In this document: in pieces, positions 53,040 to 61,638 of the stretch
Numbering within the stretch: the stretch's first letter is position 1
How the letters are laid out: the number at the start of each line of letters is the position of its first letter
Assembly (NCBI GenBank): GCA_002439165.1
Contig: DJTE01000035.1
Span: forward strand, 1 to 64,000
Length of the DNA stretch: 64,000 nt
Direction: 5' to 3'
DNA from: Chryseobacterium indologenes
GTDB taxonomy: Bacteria; Bacteroidota; Bacteroidia; Flavobacteriales; Weeksellaceae
The notes under the pieces: model-generated
What the model saw: the letters and a program-made list of their open reading frames with translations, nothing else
Database searches by the model: none
Told to the model about the DNA's origin: nothing
Translations under genes and position numbers: made by a program

Positions 53040-53858
53040 ATGAAATCTTTGATTCTGCTTTTCTCTCTTTTCTTATGTAATTTATGCTCCAGCCAAAACA
53101 GACAGTTTTTCTATGAATACCGTTTTGTTCCTGATTCAGCTCAAAAGAACCAGAGCATGACAGAAATAATGGTACTGGATATCAATAAAAAAAGATCTAT
53201 GTTTTTCGGACAGGAGATGTACAGGTCTGATTCTACCCTGCTCAGTGATTCAAAAAAAGGAATACTCTCCATGCCTCCTGATAAACCGATGATCAGTGAA
53301 CAGATCATTAAATATCCCAATTCCTCTGAAATTGAATATGTAAAAATAGTTTCTCACGAGAAATATATTGTTAGTCAGGATGTAAAACTTCCCTGGAAAC
53401 TGGTATCCGAATTCAGAACAATCCTGGATCATAAAGTACAGAAAGCAACGGTTTCATTTGGCGGAAGGCAATGGACAGCATGGTTTGCCAAAGATATTCC
53501 GTTTCAGGACGGACCTTATAAATTCTATGGGCTTCCAGGGCTGATCCTTGAGCTGGAAGACAGTACCAAAAGTCATCATTATCTCATTAAGGGAATCAAA
53601 GAGAGTCAGGAAGAACTGATTTATCCGGCTTTAAACAACTATAAAACATCAAAAATATCGTATCTTCAGTTTATTAAACTGTATAAAAATTACCGTCTCA
53701 ATCCCGTTGCCAATCTGATTGGTAAGATCCCTGATTATCTTGATGAAAACGGCAATACGGTGAGCGGACAGCAAAAGGTAAGAGAAATCGAAAAAATCAG
53801 ACTTGATCAAATCAAAAAAGATAATAATATCATTGAAATTGATCTTCTTAAAAAATAA
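53040..53858 (+). CDS. GLPGLI family secreted protein
   Basis: A 272-residue protein. Signal peptide ends near CSSQN. The family motif GLPGLI is at residues 164-169 (YKFYGLPGLILELED). GLPGLI proteins are restricted largely to Bacteroidetes and are of unknown function; they are usually periplasmic. Start chosen at ATG 53040, after the -7 box. The next gene starts 2 bp after the stop, so the pair is an operon. Confidence 0.9.
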   Translation: MKSLILLFSLFLCNLCSSQNRQFFYEYRFVPDSAQKNQSMTEIMVLDINKKRSMFFGQEMYRSDSTLLSDSKKGILSMPPDKPMISEQIIKYPNSSEIEYVKIVSHEKYIVSQDVKLPWKLVSEFRTILDHKVQKATVSFGGRQWTAWFAKDIPFQDGPYKFYGLPGLILELEDSTKSHHYLIKGIKESQEELIYPALNNYKTSKISYLQFIKLYKNYRLNPVANLIGKIPDYLDENGNTVSGQQKVREIEKIRLDQIKKDNNIIEIDLLKK

Positions 53859-53860
53859 AA

Positions 53861-54709
53861 ATGTTATTAAAAAGTCTCCATATAAAAATCAGGTTTCTGC
53901 TGTTGGGTACTATTCCCCTGCTGTTTTCTGCCCAGAAAGCACATGACTATCTTCAATGTGATTTAAAATCTCTGAAAACAGTCTGCAAAGGAAACAGCAG
54001 AAAGATTATTTCTGAGATCAGCAGCGAAGGAGGTATCAGAATATACGGACGGCTGAAAGATCTGAAAAGGGAATTACCTGAAAGAGCTTTTGAAAAGTAT
54101 CAGGACAGGATCCGCTTAATCTGTAACGAAAATATACGGTATGACAGCATCAATAGGATTCACTACGCCCAAAATTCCGGAGATGACAGAAAATTTCATT
54201 TTATTTATTCCGGGCAATATAATCCTGTAATCCGATATAAAGGAACTGAAGATCTGAAAAAAATCAAAGATATTAATATCAATTCCCCTCAGAAATACCT
54301 TCAGCTTTACAGCAAAGAAAATGAGAACAACCGGGATTATGAAGTCTTTTATTACTTCTACAATCAGCAGGAACGGTTAGAATATGGTTTTCATCAGCAT
54401 GGCAATGAGTTCAGTGAATATACATTCGTCTACCAGAATTCGCTGTACGGACCGGAACTCGCTGAAGTATATAAAAATAATATCCTTTCCGAAGAATATT
54501 CCTATTATAAAAATGAAGATACCTATGAAAAAACCATTACGGAATATCCGGTAGATGAGTCTTACCGGCTGGATAAAAAGAACAGACCCTTTTTAACGAA
54601 ATCGGCCTATGTTCCGGTTTCCACCCCATGCAACTGCCGTGAAGGGTATGTAACCAGAATTATTTACTGGGATGAGGATAAATGCAGAGATAAAACGATC
54701 CTTGAGTAA
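53861..54709 (+). CDS. Secreted hypothetical protein, operon partner of the GLPGLI gene
   Basis: A 282-residue protein with an N-terminal hydrophobic segment (LLLGTIPLLFSAQK) that looks like a signal peptide. The rest is rich in Tyr, Asn and Glu with beta strands (HFIYSGQYNPVIRYKG, YEVFYYFYNQQE), and ends with a CNCREG motif and a cysteine near the C-terminus. No recognised domain. Probably periplasmic; a role together with the GLPGLI protein is likely from the 2-bp spacing. Confidence 0.7.
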   Translation: MLLKSLHIKIRFLLLGTIPLLFSAQKAHDYLQCDLKSLKTVCKGNSRKIISEISSEGGIRIYGRLKDLKRELPERAFEKYQDRIRLICNENIRYDSINRIHYAQNSGDDRKFHFIYSGQYNPVIRYKGTEDLKKIKDININSPQKYLQLYSKENENNRDYEVFYYFYNQQERLEYGFHQHGNEFSEYTFVYQNSLYGPELAEVYKNNILSEEYSYYKNEDTYEKTITEYPVDESYRLDKKNRPFLTKSAYVPVSTPCNCREGYVTRIIYWDEDKCRDKTILE

Positions 54710-54757
54710 TTCTGTTTTCTTCAATATTTCTCCGTGTTTATTTTGTATTTTTAATCT

Positions 54758-55627
54758 ATGAAAAAGCTCATTCTGAGATACCATTTTTTTGTGGTCGGAT
54801 CCATCAGTTTCCTGCTTCAGTCATGTAATACCAAATTCAGGGTCTGGGTAGGTCCCGACGGCCAGCAGAAGATCTATAATTTAAAATACGGGGAGCATAA
54901 AAGACAAAAGATGGATGTTTTTCTTCCTCTGGATTATCCTGAAGACAGCCCGGTAGTGCTTATTGTACACGGCGGGGCATGGACGCTGGGGAAAAAAGAA
55001 CATATGATCCAGATCCAGAAAATGCTTTTCAAAAACCAGATTCCAAGCATCAGCATGAATTACAGGCTGGTTTCCGGACGGAAAAAAATCACCTATAAAC
55101 AACAGCTGGAAGATATAGGTCTGGCTATAAAAAAGTTCAACTCTCTTTCGGAAAAAGCAGAACTGAAGCCTGACAATTACATCCTGCTGGGGGAAAGTGC
55201 CGGAGGGCATCTCGCTCTCCTTTACGGATACAAACATCCAGACCAGATCCGAAAGATCATTTCCCTGAGCGGACCGACCGATTTTTACAGCCCGGAATAT
55301 CTGAATTCATTTTACTCCAAATACACCTCTCCTACTTTTCAGAAAGTAGTGGGTACGAAATTTGACCGCAAAAACATATCCGAAGACTTTAAAGAAGCCA
55401 GCCCTATCGCCAATATTACGAACGTACCTACCCTTCTTTTTCAGGGAAATAATGATTTTCTGGTTAACCGGCATCAGGGGATTGCGATGGATTCAGCACT
55501 TAGCCGGGAGCATATTCCGCATAAACTTATCTTTATGGAAAGAACAGGCCATGTTCCGAGGCTTTTCAGCAAAAGAAAAAGAGACAGCATCATCTATCCG
55601 AATATCCTGGAATGGATAAAAAAATAA
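54758..55627 (+). CDS. Alpha/beta hydrolase lipoprotein
   Basis: A 289-residue lipoprotein (lipobox SCN, Cys23) of the alpha/beta hydrolase fold, resembling BD-FAE/esterase-lipase types. Oxyanion motif HGGAWTLG (71-78), nucleophile Ser147 in GESAGG, acid candidate Asp in GNNDFLVN, and catalytic His in GHVP. The protein is probably an esterase or peptidase in the periplasm or on the surface. The substrate is unknown. Runs separately from the GLPGLI operon. Confidence 0.88.
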   Translation: MKKLILRYHFFVVGSISFLLQSCNTKFRVWVGPDGQQKIYNLKYGEHKRQKMDVFLPLDYPEDSPVVLIVHGGAWTLGKKEHMIQIQKMLFKNQIPSISMNYRLVSGRKKITYKQQLEDIGLAIKKFNSLSEKAELKPDNYILLGESAGGHLALLYGYKHPDQIRKIISLSGPTDFYSPEYLNSFYSKYTSPTFQKVVGTKFDRKNISEDFKEASPIANITNVPTLLFQGNNDFLVNRHQGIAMDSALSREHIPHKLIFMERTGHVPRLFSKRKRDSIIYPNILEWIKK

Positions 55628-55645
55628 CCCGCTCAAAAGCAGGTT
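55626..55645 (+). terminator. Weak hairpin after the hydrolase
   Basis: AACC-C-GCT-CAAA-AGC-A-GGTT, an imperfect stem with no T-run; may be a weak terminator. Confidence 0.4.
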
Positions 55646-55671
55646 ATCGGTTATACTGTATTGTTGAATGT

Positions 55672-56367
55672 CTATTCAAAGTCTTTGTTTTCGTATTTAG
55701 AGAAGTCCTCTTTTTTCCCGAAAGCAAATTTAATGATCACCGGAAGGGTTGTAACAAGTACAATAACAATGATGATGTATTCCAGTTTTTCTTTCAAATT
55801 GATTCCAAACTGATCCATGAACAGCTTGTCAAGGTAATGTCCGGCAAAGATCAGAATGAACGACCATAGAACCCCACCGATAATATTATCTCTGAGGAAT
55901 TCCTTTTTATCCATCTTTACAATTCCGGCTACAATTGGAGTAAATGTTCTTACCACCGGTAAAAACCTGGCCATAATAATTGCGAGCGCTCCGTGTTTTT
56001 CGAAGAAATCATGAGCCTGGTAAAGGTATTTTTTCTTAAACAGCATTGAATCCGGTCTCTTGTATAAGGCAGGACCTGTTTTTCTTCCGAAATAATATCC
56101 CACTTCATTTCCTATCACGGCAGCCAGAGCCACCCCGGTAGCCAGCAGTGTGGTATCTAAAAAATCGCTCCCGGTAGAGCCAAAAGTCTCTTTGATGATT
56201 TCAACGGCATAAATCCCTGAAACAAAAAGCAGAGAATCACCCGGAAGGAAAAATCCTACAAAAAGTCCGGTCTCGGCAAAAACAATGAATAAAATAAGCC
56301 AGAACCCACCCATTTTGATATAAAATTCAGGGTTCAGTAAGTCTTTCCAGCTATTGAAATCTTCCAT
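55672..56367 (-). CDS. DedA family membrane protein
   Basis: A 231-residue DedA/SNARE-associated-type protein. Seen: FVGFFLPGDSLLF (residues about 33-45) and the conserved arginine-containing RFLPVVRTFTPIVAG and GGVLW segments. Five to six hydrophobic helices. DedA proteins are lipid flippases or scramblases acting on undecaprenyl phosphate or phosphatidylethanolamine; this one's substrate is not defined by sequence. Confidence 0.92.
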   Translation of the reverse strand: MEDFNSWKDLLNPEFYIKMGGFWLILFIVFAETGLFVGFFLPGDSLLFVSGIYAVEIIKETFGSTGSDFLDTTLLATGVALAAVIGNEVGYYFGRKTGPALYKRPDSMLFKKKYLYQAHDFFEKHGALAIIMARFLPVVRTFTPIVAGIVKMDKKEFLRDNIIGGVLWSFILIFAGHYLDKLFMDQFGINLKEKLEYIIIVIVLVTTLPVIIKFAFGKKEDFSKYENKDFE

Positions 56368-56454
56368 AAATAACGATTAGCAACAAAAATAAGCGTAAAA
56401 AGTCTGAAACAAAAATTAATTATAAGATTTTAACTAAAATAAAAACATGATATT

Positions 56455-57567
56455 TTACAAGTCAAGATCATCATCGGAAACTGCGGTACCGTCGGCCATA
56501 AGGAAGGCTTTTAGAAATGGCGTAAGATTTCCGTTCATTACAGAATCCACATCTGAGGTTTCATGGCCTGAACGTACGTCTTTTACCAGTTTATACGGAT
56601 GCATTACATAGTTTCTGATCTGGCTTCCCCACTCGATCTTCATTTTATTAGCTTCGATCTCGTTTCTTGCTTTCATACGCTCTTCCAATTCCATTTCATA
56701 GAGTCTTGAACGGAGGAGCTGCATGGCTTTTTCTTTGTTCTGAAGCTGTGAACGGGATTCGGAGTTTTCGATAATGATTCCTGTTGGTGCGTGGCGTAGA
56801 CGTACGGCAGTTTCTACCTTGTTTACGTTCTGCCCTCCTGCTCCGGATGATCTCATCGTTTCAAATGAAATATCGGCAGGATTGATATTGATCTCGATGG
56901 TATCGTCTACCAACGGATAAACATATACCGAAACGAAACTCGTATGACGTTTTGCATTGCTGTCAAAAGGTGAAATTCTTACCAGCCTGTGTACACCGTT
57001 TTCTCCTTTCAGGTATCCGAAAGCATATTCTCCGTCAATTTCCAGGGTAACGGTCTTCACTCCGGCTACATCACCTTCCTGGAAGTTGAGTTCACGGATC
57101 TTGTACCCCTGTTTTTCTGCCCACATTGTGTACATTCTCATCAGCATGGAAGCCCAGTCACAGCTTTCCGTACCTCCGGCTCCTGCCGTGATCTGAAGTA
57201 CTGCCGAAAGTTCATCCCCTTCATTGGAAAGCATATTTTTGAATTCCAGGTCCTCTATCTTTTCTACCAGCTGAGGGAAAGTATCGTCCAGCTCTTTTTC
57301 GGAATCCGGATCCTCTTTTGCAAATTCTACAAGCACCTGCATGTCTTCGAACTGGGTTCTGATCTCTTCATAATCTTCTACCCATCTTTTTTTGGAACGG
57401 AGCTGCTTCAGAAAAGCCTCGGCTTCTTTCGGGCTGTCCCAAAATTCCGGAGCGGCTGTTTTCTCATCATCATTGGCAATTTCTATCTTCTTTTTTTCAA
57501 TCTGAAGATATTTATGTAAGTCTTCTATTCTGGACTGAACTTCTTTTATCTGGTCGTTGTTGATCAC
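56455..57567 (-). CDS. prfB: Peptide chain release factor 2, no programmed frameshift
   Basis: A 370-residue class I release factor. The RF2 stop-recognition motif SPF (RISPFDSN) and the peptidyl-tRNA hydrolysis motif GGQ (SSGAGGQNVNK) are present, with acidic N-terminal coiled coil (RIEDLHKYLQIEKKK). It recognises UGA and UAA. The initiator is GTG (57567); a stop lies a few codons upstream and no ATG is available. In most bacteria codon ~26 is an in-frame UGA at a programmed frameshift site (CUU UGA C); here CTT is followed by CAG, so the gene is read straight through. Confidence 0.95.
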   Translation of the reverse strand: MINNDQIKEVQSRIEDLHKYLQIEKKKIEIANDDEKTAAPEFWDSPKEAEAFLKQLRSKKRWVEDYEEIRTQFEDMQVLVEFAKEDPDSEKELDDTFPQLVEKIEDLEFKNMLSNEGDELSAVLQITAGAGGTESCDWASMLMRMYTMWAEKQGYKIRELNFQEGDVAGVKTVTLEIDGEYAFGYLKGENGVHRLVRISPFDSNAKRHTSFVSVYVYPLVDDTIEININPADISFETMRSSGAGGQNVNKVETAVRLRHAPTGIIIENSESRSQLQNKEKAMQLLRSRLYEMELEERMKARNEIEANKMKIEWGSQIRNYVMHPYKLVKDVRSGHETSDVDSVMNGNLTPFLKAFLMADGTAVSDDDLDL

Positions 57568-57597
57568 GAATTTTTAATTTTATACAAAAATACGAAT

Positions 57598-57872
57598 TCT
57601 TTTGTCAGTTGAGGATTCAGAATTCAAGGTTTCCTCTTTAAAGTTCAGGGTTTAATGTTTCATGTTTCACAGAGGCGGCTGAACAGAAGATTTCTTAAAA
57701 TTTACCTTTTCTTTTTTCAAAAATGTATATTTATCCTGACAAAATACAGATCGGTTTCAAAAGTTGGAGAGAAATATTTTAAATACAAGGTTTGAGAAGA
57801 TATTTGCGGGCTTGAGTTTTGTATTTTTTTTGCTGTTTCTCAAGATTTTCGTCTGATCCCAATATCATCTGA
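57598..57872. other. Intergenic DNA
   Basis: AT-rich stretch of 275 bp with several diffuse TTTAATGTTTCATG-like words. No supported gene, tRNA or strong terminator. Confidence 0.35.
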
Positions 57873-58154
57873 ATGGATAAAAACTACATCAATATTTTAA
57901 TTAATGAGCACCGGGTCAATTCCGGGCAACTGAAAAAGCTGATCATATCAATGAATATAAGCCCGGGAATGGGTAAAGACTTCTGTGCTTATCTCGCGGA
58001 AAAAACTCTTCAACAATTGGAAAAAGGAGCAGATTCACAGAAAATACAGGGTATAATAGAAACCGAACTTTGTGTGGGATATGGTCTTTACAGATCTGAA
58101 TTCAATTCTGAAAAAATCACCTGTGATATTATGGATTGGTGGGAAAACCTATGA
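57873..58154 (+). CDS. Small hypothetical protein (93 aa)
   Basis: An open frame of 93 codons with a plausible AT-rich leader. Predicted mostly helical (SGQLKKLIISMNISPGMG, EKTLQQLEKGADSQ), no signal peptide, ends in a Trp-rich segment (DIMDWWENL). No family recognised. Could be a real small cytoplasmic protein; the codon usage is consistent with the genome. Confidence 0.5.
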   Translation: MDKNYINILINEHRVNSGQLKKLIISMNISPGMGKDFCAYLAEKTLQQLEKGADSQKIQGIIETELCVGYGLYRSEFNSEKITCDIMDWWENL

Positions 58155-58225
58155 CTTCATCAAGTCCCTTTAAATCATTACAAACTGATCACCAGATACT
58201 CAATAAATTATATTAGATTTAGTAA

Positions 58226-58460
58226 AAAAGATTAAACGTAAAGTTGATGAATAATTTCGATTTATCTTGAATGAGGCAAAGTGATGCGATTTCGTCGCTG
58301 ATAAAGCTAGCTGTTAAAATGCTTGCTTCATCGAATCAACTTTGTTGATTCTAATCTTTACTCCCTTAAAATGTGAAGCAAAAAGATGTAAACTTTGTGT
58401 TTTCAAAAAACAAAAAAAATTAAACGCAAAGTTTTATGCAAAATAATTTCGATTTTGATA
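58226..58460. repeat. MITE-like non-coding element with inverted and direct repeats
   Basis: ATTAAACG(T/C)AAAGTT occurs at 58231-58245 and 58420-58434, in the same orientation, each followed by AATAATTTCGATTT. The reverse complement appears as AAACTTTGTGTTT (58390-58402). A perfect hairpin GAATCAAC-TTT-GTTGATTC lies at 58333-58351. The arrangement resembles a decayed miniature transposable element in an otherwise non-coding gap; no ORF. Confidence 0.55.
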
Positions 58461-58468
58461 AACAAGTA

Positions 58469-59575
58469 TTAAATCATTTCTGCCAGCAACTCTCCGATTT
58501 TCGGAGCCAGTGCTACTCCCATTCCTGAAAGTCTTACTCCGCAGAACTGTCTTTGCGAAAGTTGTTTTACCACCGGACTTTTCTCAGCTCCCATCGCCAT
58601 AATTCCTGACCAGCGGAGTGCAATTTTAAAGTCCTGTTCCGGTAAGATGACTTCTTTCAGGAATCTTTCCAGATGATTCTGTAAAAATTCCGTGGTTTCA
58701 AAAGCAGTTGTCTCTTCTGTTTTGAAATCCTGATTTCTGCCTCCTCCCAATAATACACAGTTTCCCAGATTTCTGAAATAGTAAAAGCCTTCATCATAAT
58801 GGAATGTTCCCTTTAATTTCAGATTCCCGATGGGTTCTGTCAGGATGATCTGTCCGCGGGCAGGAATGATGTCTTCATTAGCCAGAAATTCTGAACTGAA
58901 AGCATTGGTACAGTAGATCAGCTGTTCAGCTTCCACAGAAAGACTTTCCGAAAGCCTGATCTCCACAGCATCCGTTTTTTCATTCACGCTTTTGACTTCT
59001 GTTCCGAACAGAAATTCAATTTTCAGTTCATGGCATTTTTCCTGAAGTTTATGTAGCAGCTTTCCTGAATGCAGGCTTCCTTCACAGGGATTTTCAATCA
59101 AAAATGCAGATTTTCCCAGACCGAACTGCAGTATCTTTTCCTGTTCCAGACGGTATGTTTTTTCAAGCCCGGTTATCGGTTTCAGTTTTTCATTCACCAG
59201 ATCCAGCTTCTGCAGAGGCTGATCATCTTTTAAAATCTCATACCCTCCATCCAGCTCAAAATCTATTTCATCATTTTTAAAATACTTCTGAATTTTCTGA
59301 AGCCCTTCAAACCTCATCGTGACCAGCTCCAGCGTTTTATCCCATCCCATTTTCTCTGAATCGGCAATCACTTCCGTTAAGCTGCCAAAACAGGCAAAAC
59401 CGGCGTTTCTTGTTGAAGCCCCCAGCGGAACCGTATTCCGTTCAATGATCAGAACTGATTTTTCAGGATATTTTTCTTTAACGGCCAGAGCTGTCCATAA
59501 TCCTGAAAAACCTGATCCGATAATGATGATATTTCTTTTTCTGTAAAAGGTTTCAAGCTCCCAGATGCTGTTCAT
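58469..59575 (-). CDS. FAD-dependent oxidoreductase (DAO family)
   Basis: A 368-residue flavoprotein. The N-terminal FAD-binding motif GSGFSG (residues 20-25) is in IIIIGSGFSGLWTALA. Then the flavin-binding GASTRNAGFACFG (typical of amine or D-amino-acid oxidases), and C-terminal GIMAMGAEKSPVV with LSGMGVALAPKIGELLAEM. Oxidises an amine, imino acid or amino acid; the substrate is unknown. Likely a small operon of its own; the ATG lies at the edge of a heptamer repeat. Confidence 0.9.
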   Translation of the reverse strand: MNSIWELETFYRKRNIIIIGSGFSGLWTALAVKEKYPEKSVLIIERNTVPLGASTRNAGFACFGSLTEVIADSEKMGWDKTLELVTMRFEGLQKIQKYFKNDEIDFELDGGYEILKDDQPLQKLDLVNEKLKPITGLEKTYRLEQEKILQFGLGKSAFLIENPCEGSLHSGKLLHKLQEKCHELKIEFLFGTEVKSVNEKTDAVEIRLSESLSVEAEQLIYCTNAFSSEFLANEDIIPARGQIILTEPIGNLKLKGTFHYDEGFYYFRNLGNCVLLGGGRNQDFKTEETTAFETTEFLQNHLERFLKEVILPEQDFKIALRWSGIMAMGAEKSPVVKQLSQRQFCGVRLSGMGVALAPKIGELLAEMI

Positions 59576-59595
59576 GAGTAATGGATAATGAGTAA
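59575..59595. repeat. Three-unit 7-bp repeat at the FAD oxidoreductase start codon
   Basis: TGAGTAA-TGGATAA-TGAGTAA on the plus strand, abutting the ATG (minus) at 59575. It is similar to the mntH array. Confidence 0.6.
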
Positions 59596-59637
59596 GAAAG
59601 ATTGATCTGCTTTAAAATGATATTTTTTGTATGTTTA

Positions 59638-60996
59638 TTATCCCTGCGCATCATCTTCATCTCCGTTATGGTGAAACCCGATCGCTCTTCTAGGTTCTTC
59701 CACGACCTGGTAGGTCTCAAGTTCTTTTTTCAAAGCATGTATCCTGTAACGGAATTCGTCGAAATTATTGATGATCACATCTGCCAGGAATCTTGCGATC
59801 TGGTCCAGATATTCTTCAGTCAGTTTTCCGGCGGCATCTCTCAAAGCAGCATTCAGCAGGTTCTGATCGATCTTCAGATTTTCATTCCGCGTTCTCTGAT
59901 AAAGATTCTTGATCCGTTTTTTCAGGCTTTGGGTAAAGTCGATCAGCATGGTATTGCTGAATACTTTCATTTTTGAAGAAATGTCGTGCCAGAACGGAAC
60001 TTTATCGGCTTTATTCTTTTTGAGGATCTTGAACAGAAGAGAATCTGCTTCCAGATCTTTCGTCATCGCATACAGGATGATTTCTGAGCGTTCGGCAGCG
60101 TTGGGCGGAAAAACGGGGATCATCACATCAAATCTTCCGGGAGCCAGGATTTCTTCATCAATTTCTGCAATTGAATTGGCTGAGCCTACCATCAGCAGTT
60201 CTTCTTTTTCAAATTTCCCGATGTAATGAAGGATGAGTTCCTGGGTTTCCAGGTTGCAGGAAGCAATATCTGTTTCTGCTTTTCGCTGCATCATGATCTC
60301 ATCAAAATCATCAAGGAAAAGCAGTACTTTATCTTCTTTCATCATCGTCAGCAGGAAATCGTTGAAATTGGTTTTATTACCGTTAATAAATGAAGTTCCC
60401 AGATAATGTTTTTTGACTTCTTTGAAATGATACCCTATAATTTCGGCTATCTTGTTGGCCCAGAATATCTTTCCGCTTCCGGGAGGTCCGTAGAGAACAA
60501 TTCCGGCCGGTTTATTGATTCCCCAGTCTTTGATCTGCTGCGGATTGAGGAATGGCTCCAAAACCCCTGAAATGTAAAAGAAAAGGTCTCTGTAACCTAT
60601 AAAATCTCTGTGCTTCAGGCTGGTTTTATGTCCGAAATAATCATAGACGAACTGGTAATTGCCTCCCAATTTATTATCGATACCGTAACTGGAGATTGAT
60701 GAACGGAAGAAACCGTTGTCAAAGATATTGGGATTGGTCTCTTTAATGGCTTTTTCTATATCTTCTTTGGGCTGATTGATAACCTCAGCGATCTGTTCCA
60801 CAGTTTTATTTTTATCCAGGTCTTTTTCGTAAAGCCTTAAAAAATCTGCATTTTCACGTGCAAATTTTTCAAAATCTTCTTTTACTTCAAAGCTGGTGCT
60901 GATGCAGATTCCCAATTCAAGGTCGAAATCCTGGATAAACTGTTTGATGGCTTCTGCCGAAACATTCAGTTCTCTGGCAAGTTCAATTAACTTCAT
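59638..60996 (-). CDS. AAA family ATPase with IF2-N-like N-terminal domain
   Basis: A 452-residue protein. Residues 1-50 (MKLIELARELNVSAEAIKQF and the GICISTSFEV region) resemble the IF2 N-terminal domain fold. The AAA domain (about 130-330) has Walker A 170-177 as GPPGSGKI, with Ile177 in place of the normal Thr/Ser. Walker B is LLFLDDFDE (Asp229, Asp230), Asp replacing the usual catalytic Glu. A pore/sensor segment (VGSANSIAEID) and the arginine finger region (APGRFDVMIPVFPP) are kept. So nucleotide binding may persist but hydrolysis may be impaired. Function unknown. Confidence 0.85.
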   Translation of the reverse strand: MKLIELARELNVSAEAIKQFIQDFDLELGICISTSFEVKEDFEKFARENADFLRLYEKDLDKNKTVEQIAEVINQPKEDIEKAIKETNPNIFDNGFFRSSISSYGIDNKLGGNYQFVYDYFGHKTSLKHRDFIGYRDLFFYISGVLEPFLNPQQIKDWGINKPAGIVLYGPPGSGKIFWANKIAEIIGYHFKEVKKHYLGTSFINGNKTNFNDFLLTMMKEDKVLLFLDDFDEIMMQRKAETDIASCNLETQELILHYIGKFEKEELLMVGSANSIAEIDEEILAPGRFDVMIPVFPPNAAERSEIILYAMTKDLEADSLLFKILKKNKADKVPFWHDISSKMKVFSNTMLIDFTQSLKKRIKNLYQRTRNENLKIDQNLLNAALRDAAGKLTEEYLDQIARFLADVIINNFDEFRYRIHALKKELETYQVVEEPRRAIGFHHNGDEDDAQG

Positions 60997-61119
60997 AATT
61001 CCCTATTAATTCTATCAAATTTAGCATTTTAATCTCGAAAATCTATTGAAAAATTTGCTAAAATTTGCTAAATATTCAATCCTGAAAACAGGGATACCCT
61101 CACGTGATTCTTCATTTTC

Positions 61120-61433
61120 TTATTTTTCCGAAAGCTTATGCTGCATAGCATTAATGGCATTCTCAATCATTTCCGGCTCATCCTGATTGATGTAATGTCC
61201 GCTTCCGGGAGCAATAATCTGCCTGCTGTCTGATGATAGTTTCAGGAGATCTTTCTGCATTTTATCCCAGGCGGTCAGCATTTCATTCTTCAGTTTTTCA
61301 TCTTTAACAAAACTGTTATACCTCGTTTTATCTGCCGCTGTAATTATATACAGGGGAACAGATCCGGAAACCAAAGAATAATGAGAACAAGCAGTCCCAT
61401 TCCGAATATTTTCAGCCATTTGAGAATTTTCAT
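61120..61433 (-). pseudogene. Alpha/beta hydrolase pseudogene with internal deletion
   Basis: The start (ATG 61433) encodes a hydrophobic N-terminus (MKILKWLKIFGMGLLVLII, membrane anchor), which terminates after 29 codons. In a different frame (61419-61120) a 99-codon ORF encodes the C-terminal part of an alpha/beta hydrolase: VPLYIITAADKTRYNSF and ending GSGHYINQDEPEMIENAI, which contains the catalytic His. The central region with the nucleophile Ser is missing. It is a gene reduced to two ends by an internal deletion and frame change. Confidence 0.75.
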
Positions 61434-61638
61434 ACGTTATATTTTTAATATCCTGTGATTATTATTTTCTGAACAGGTATTCTTTTTCACAAAAAAAGCT
61501 ACACCTATAAAACAATGATAATCTACTGTTTATTAAATCTTTATAAAAAAATCAGCAATATCGTGCATCAGAAAAACAGCCCGCATTCTGTAACAATCTG
61601 AAATTTTATGAGACCTACTACCATGTAAAACAATTATC
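61434..61638. other. Intergenic region upstream of the ABC operon
   Basis: AT-rich; no ORF, no strong -7 box. Presumably contains the promoters of the pseudogene (minus) and the ABC transporter operon (plus). Confidence 0.4.

Noticed and set aside
59638..60996. Reading the AAA protein as an FtsH- or proteasome-type protease
   Set aside because: No protease domain; Walker motifs are altered and the N-terminus is IF2-N-like.
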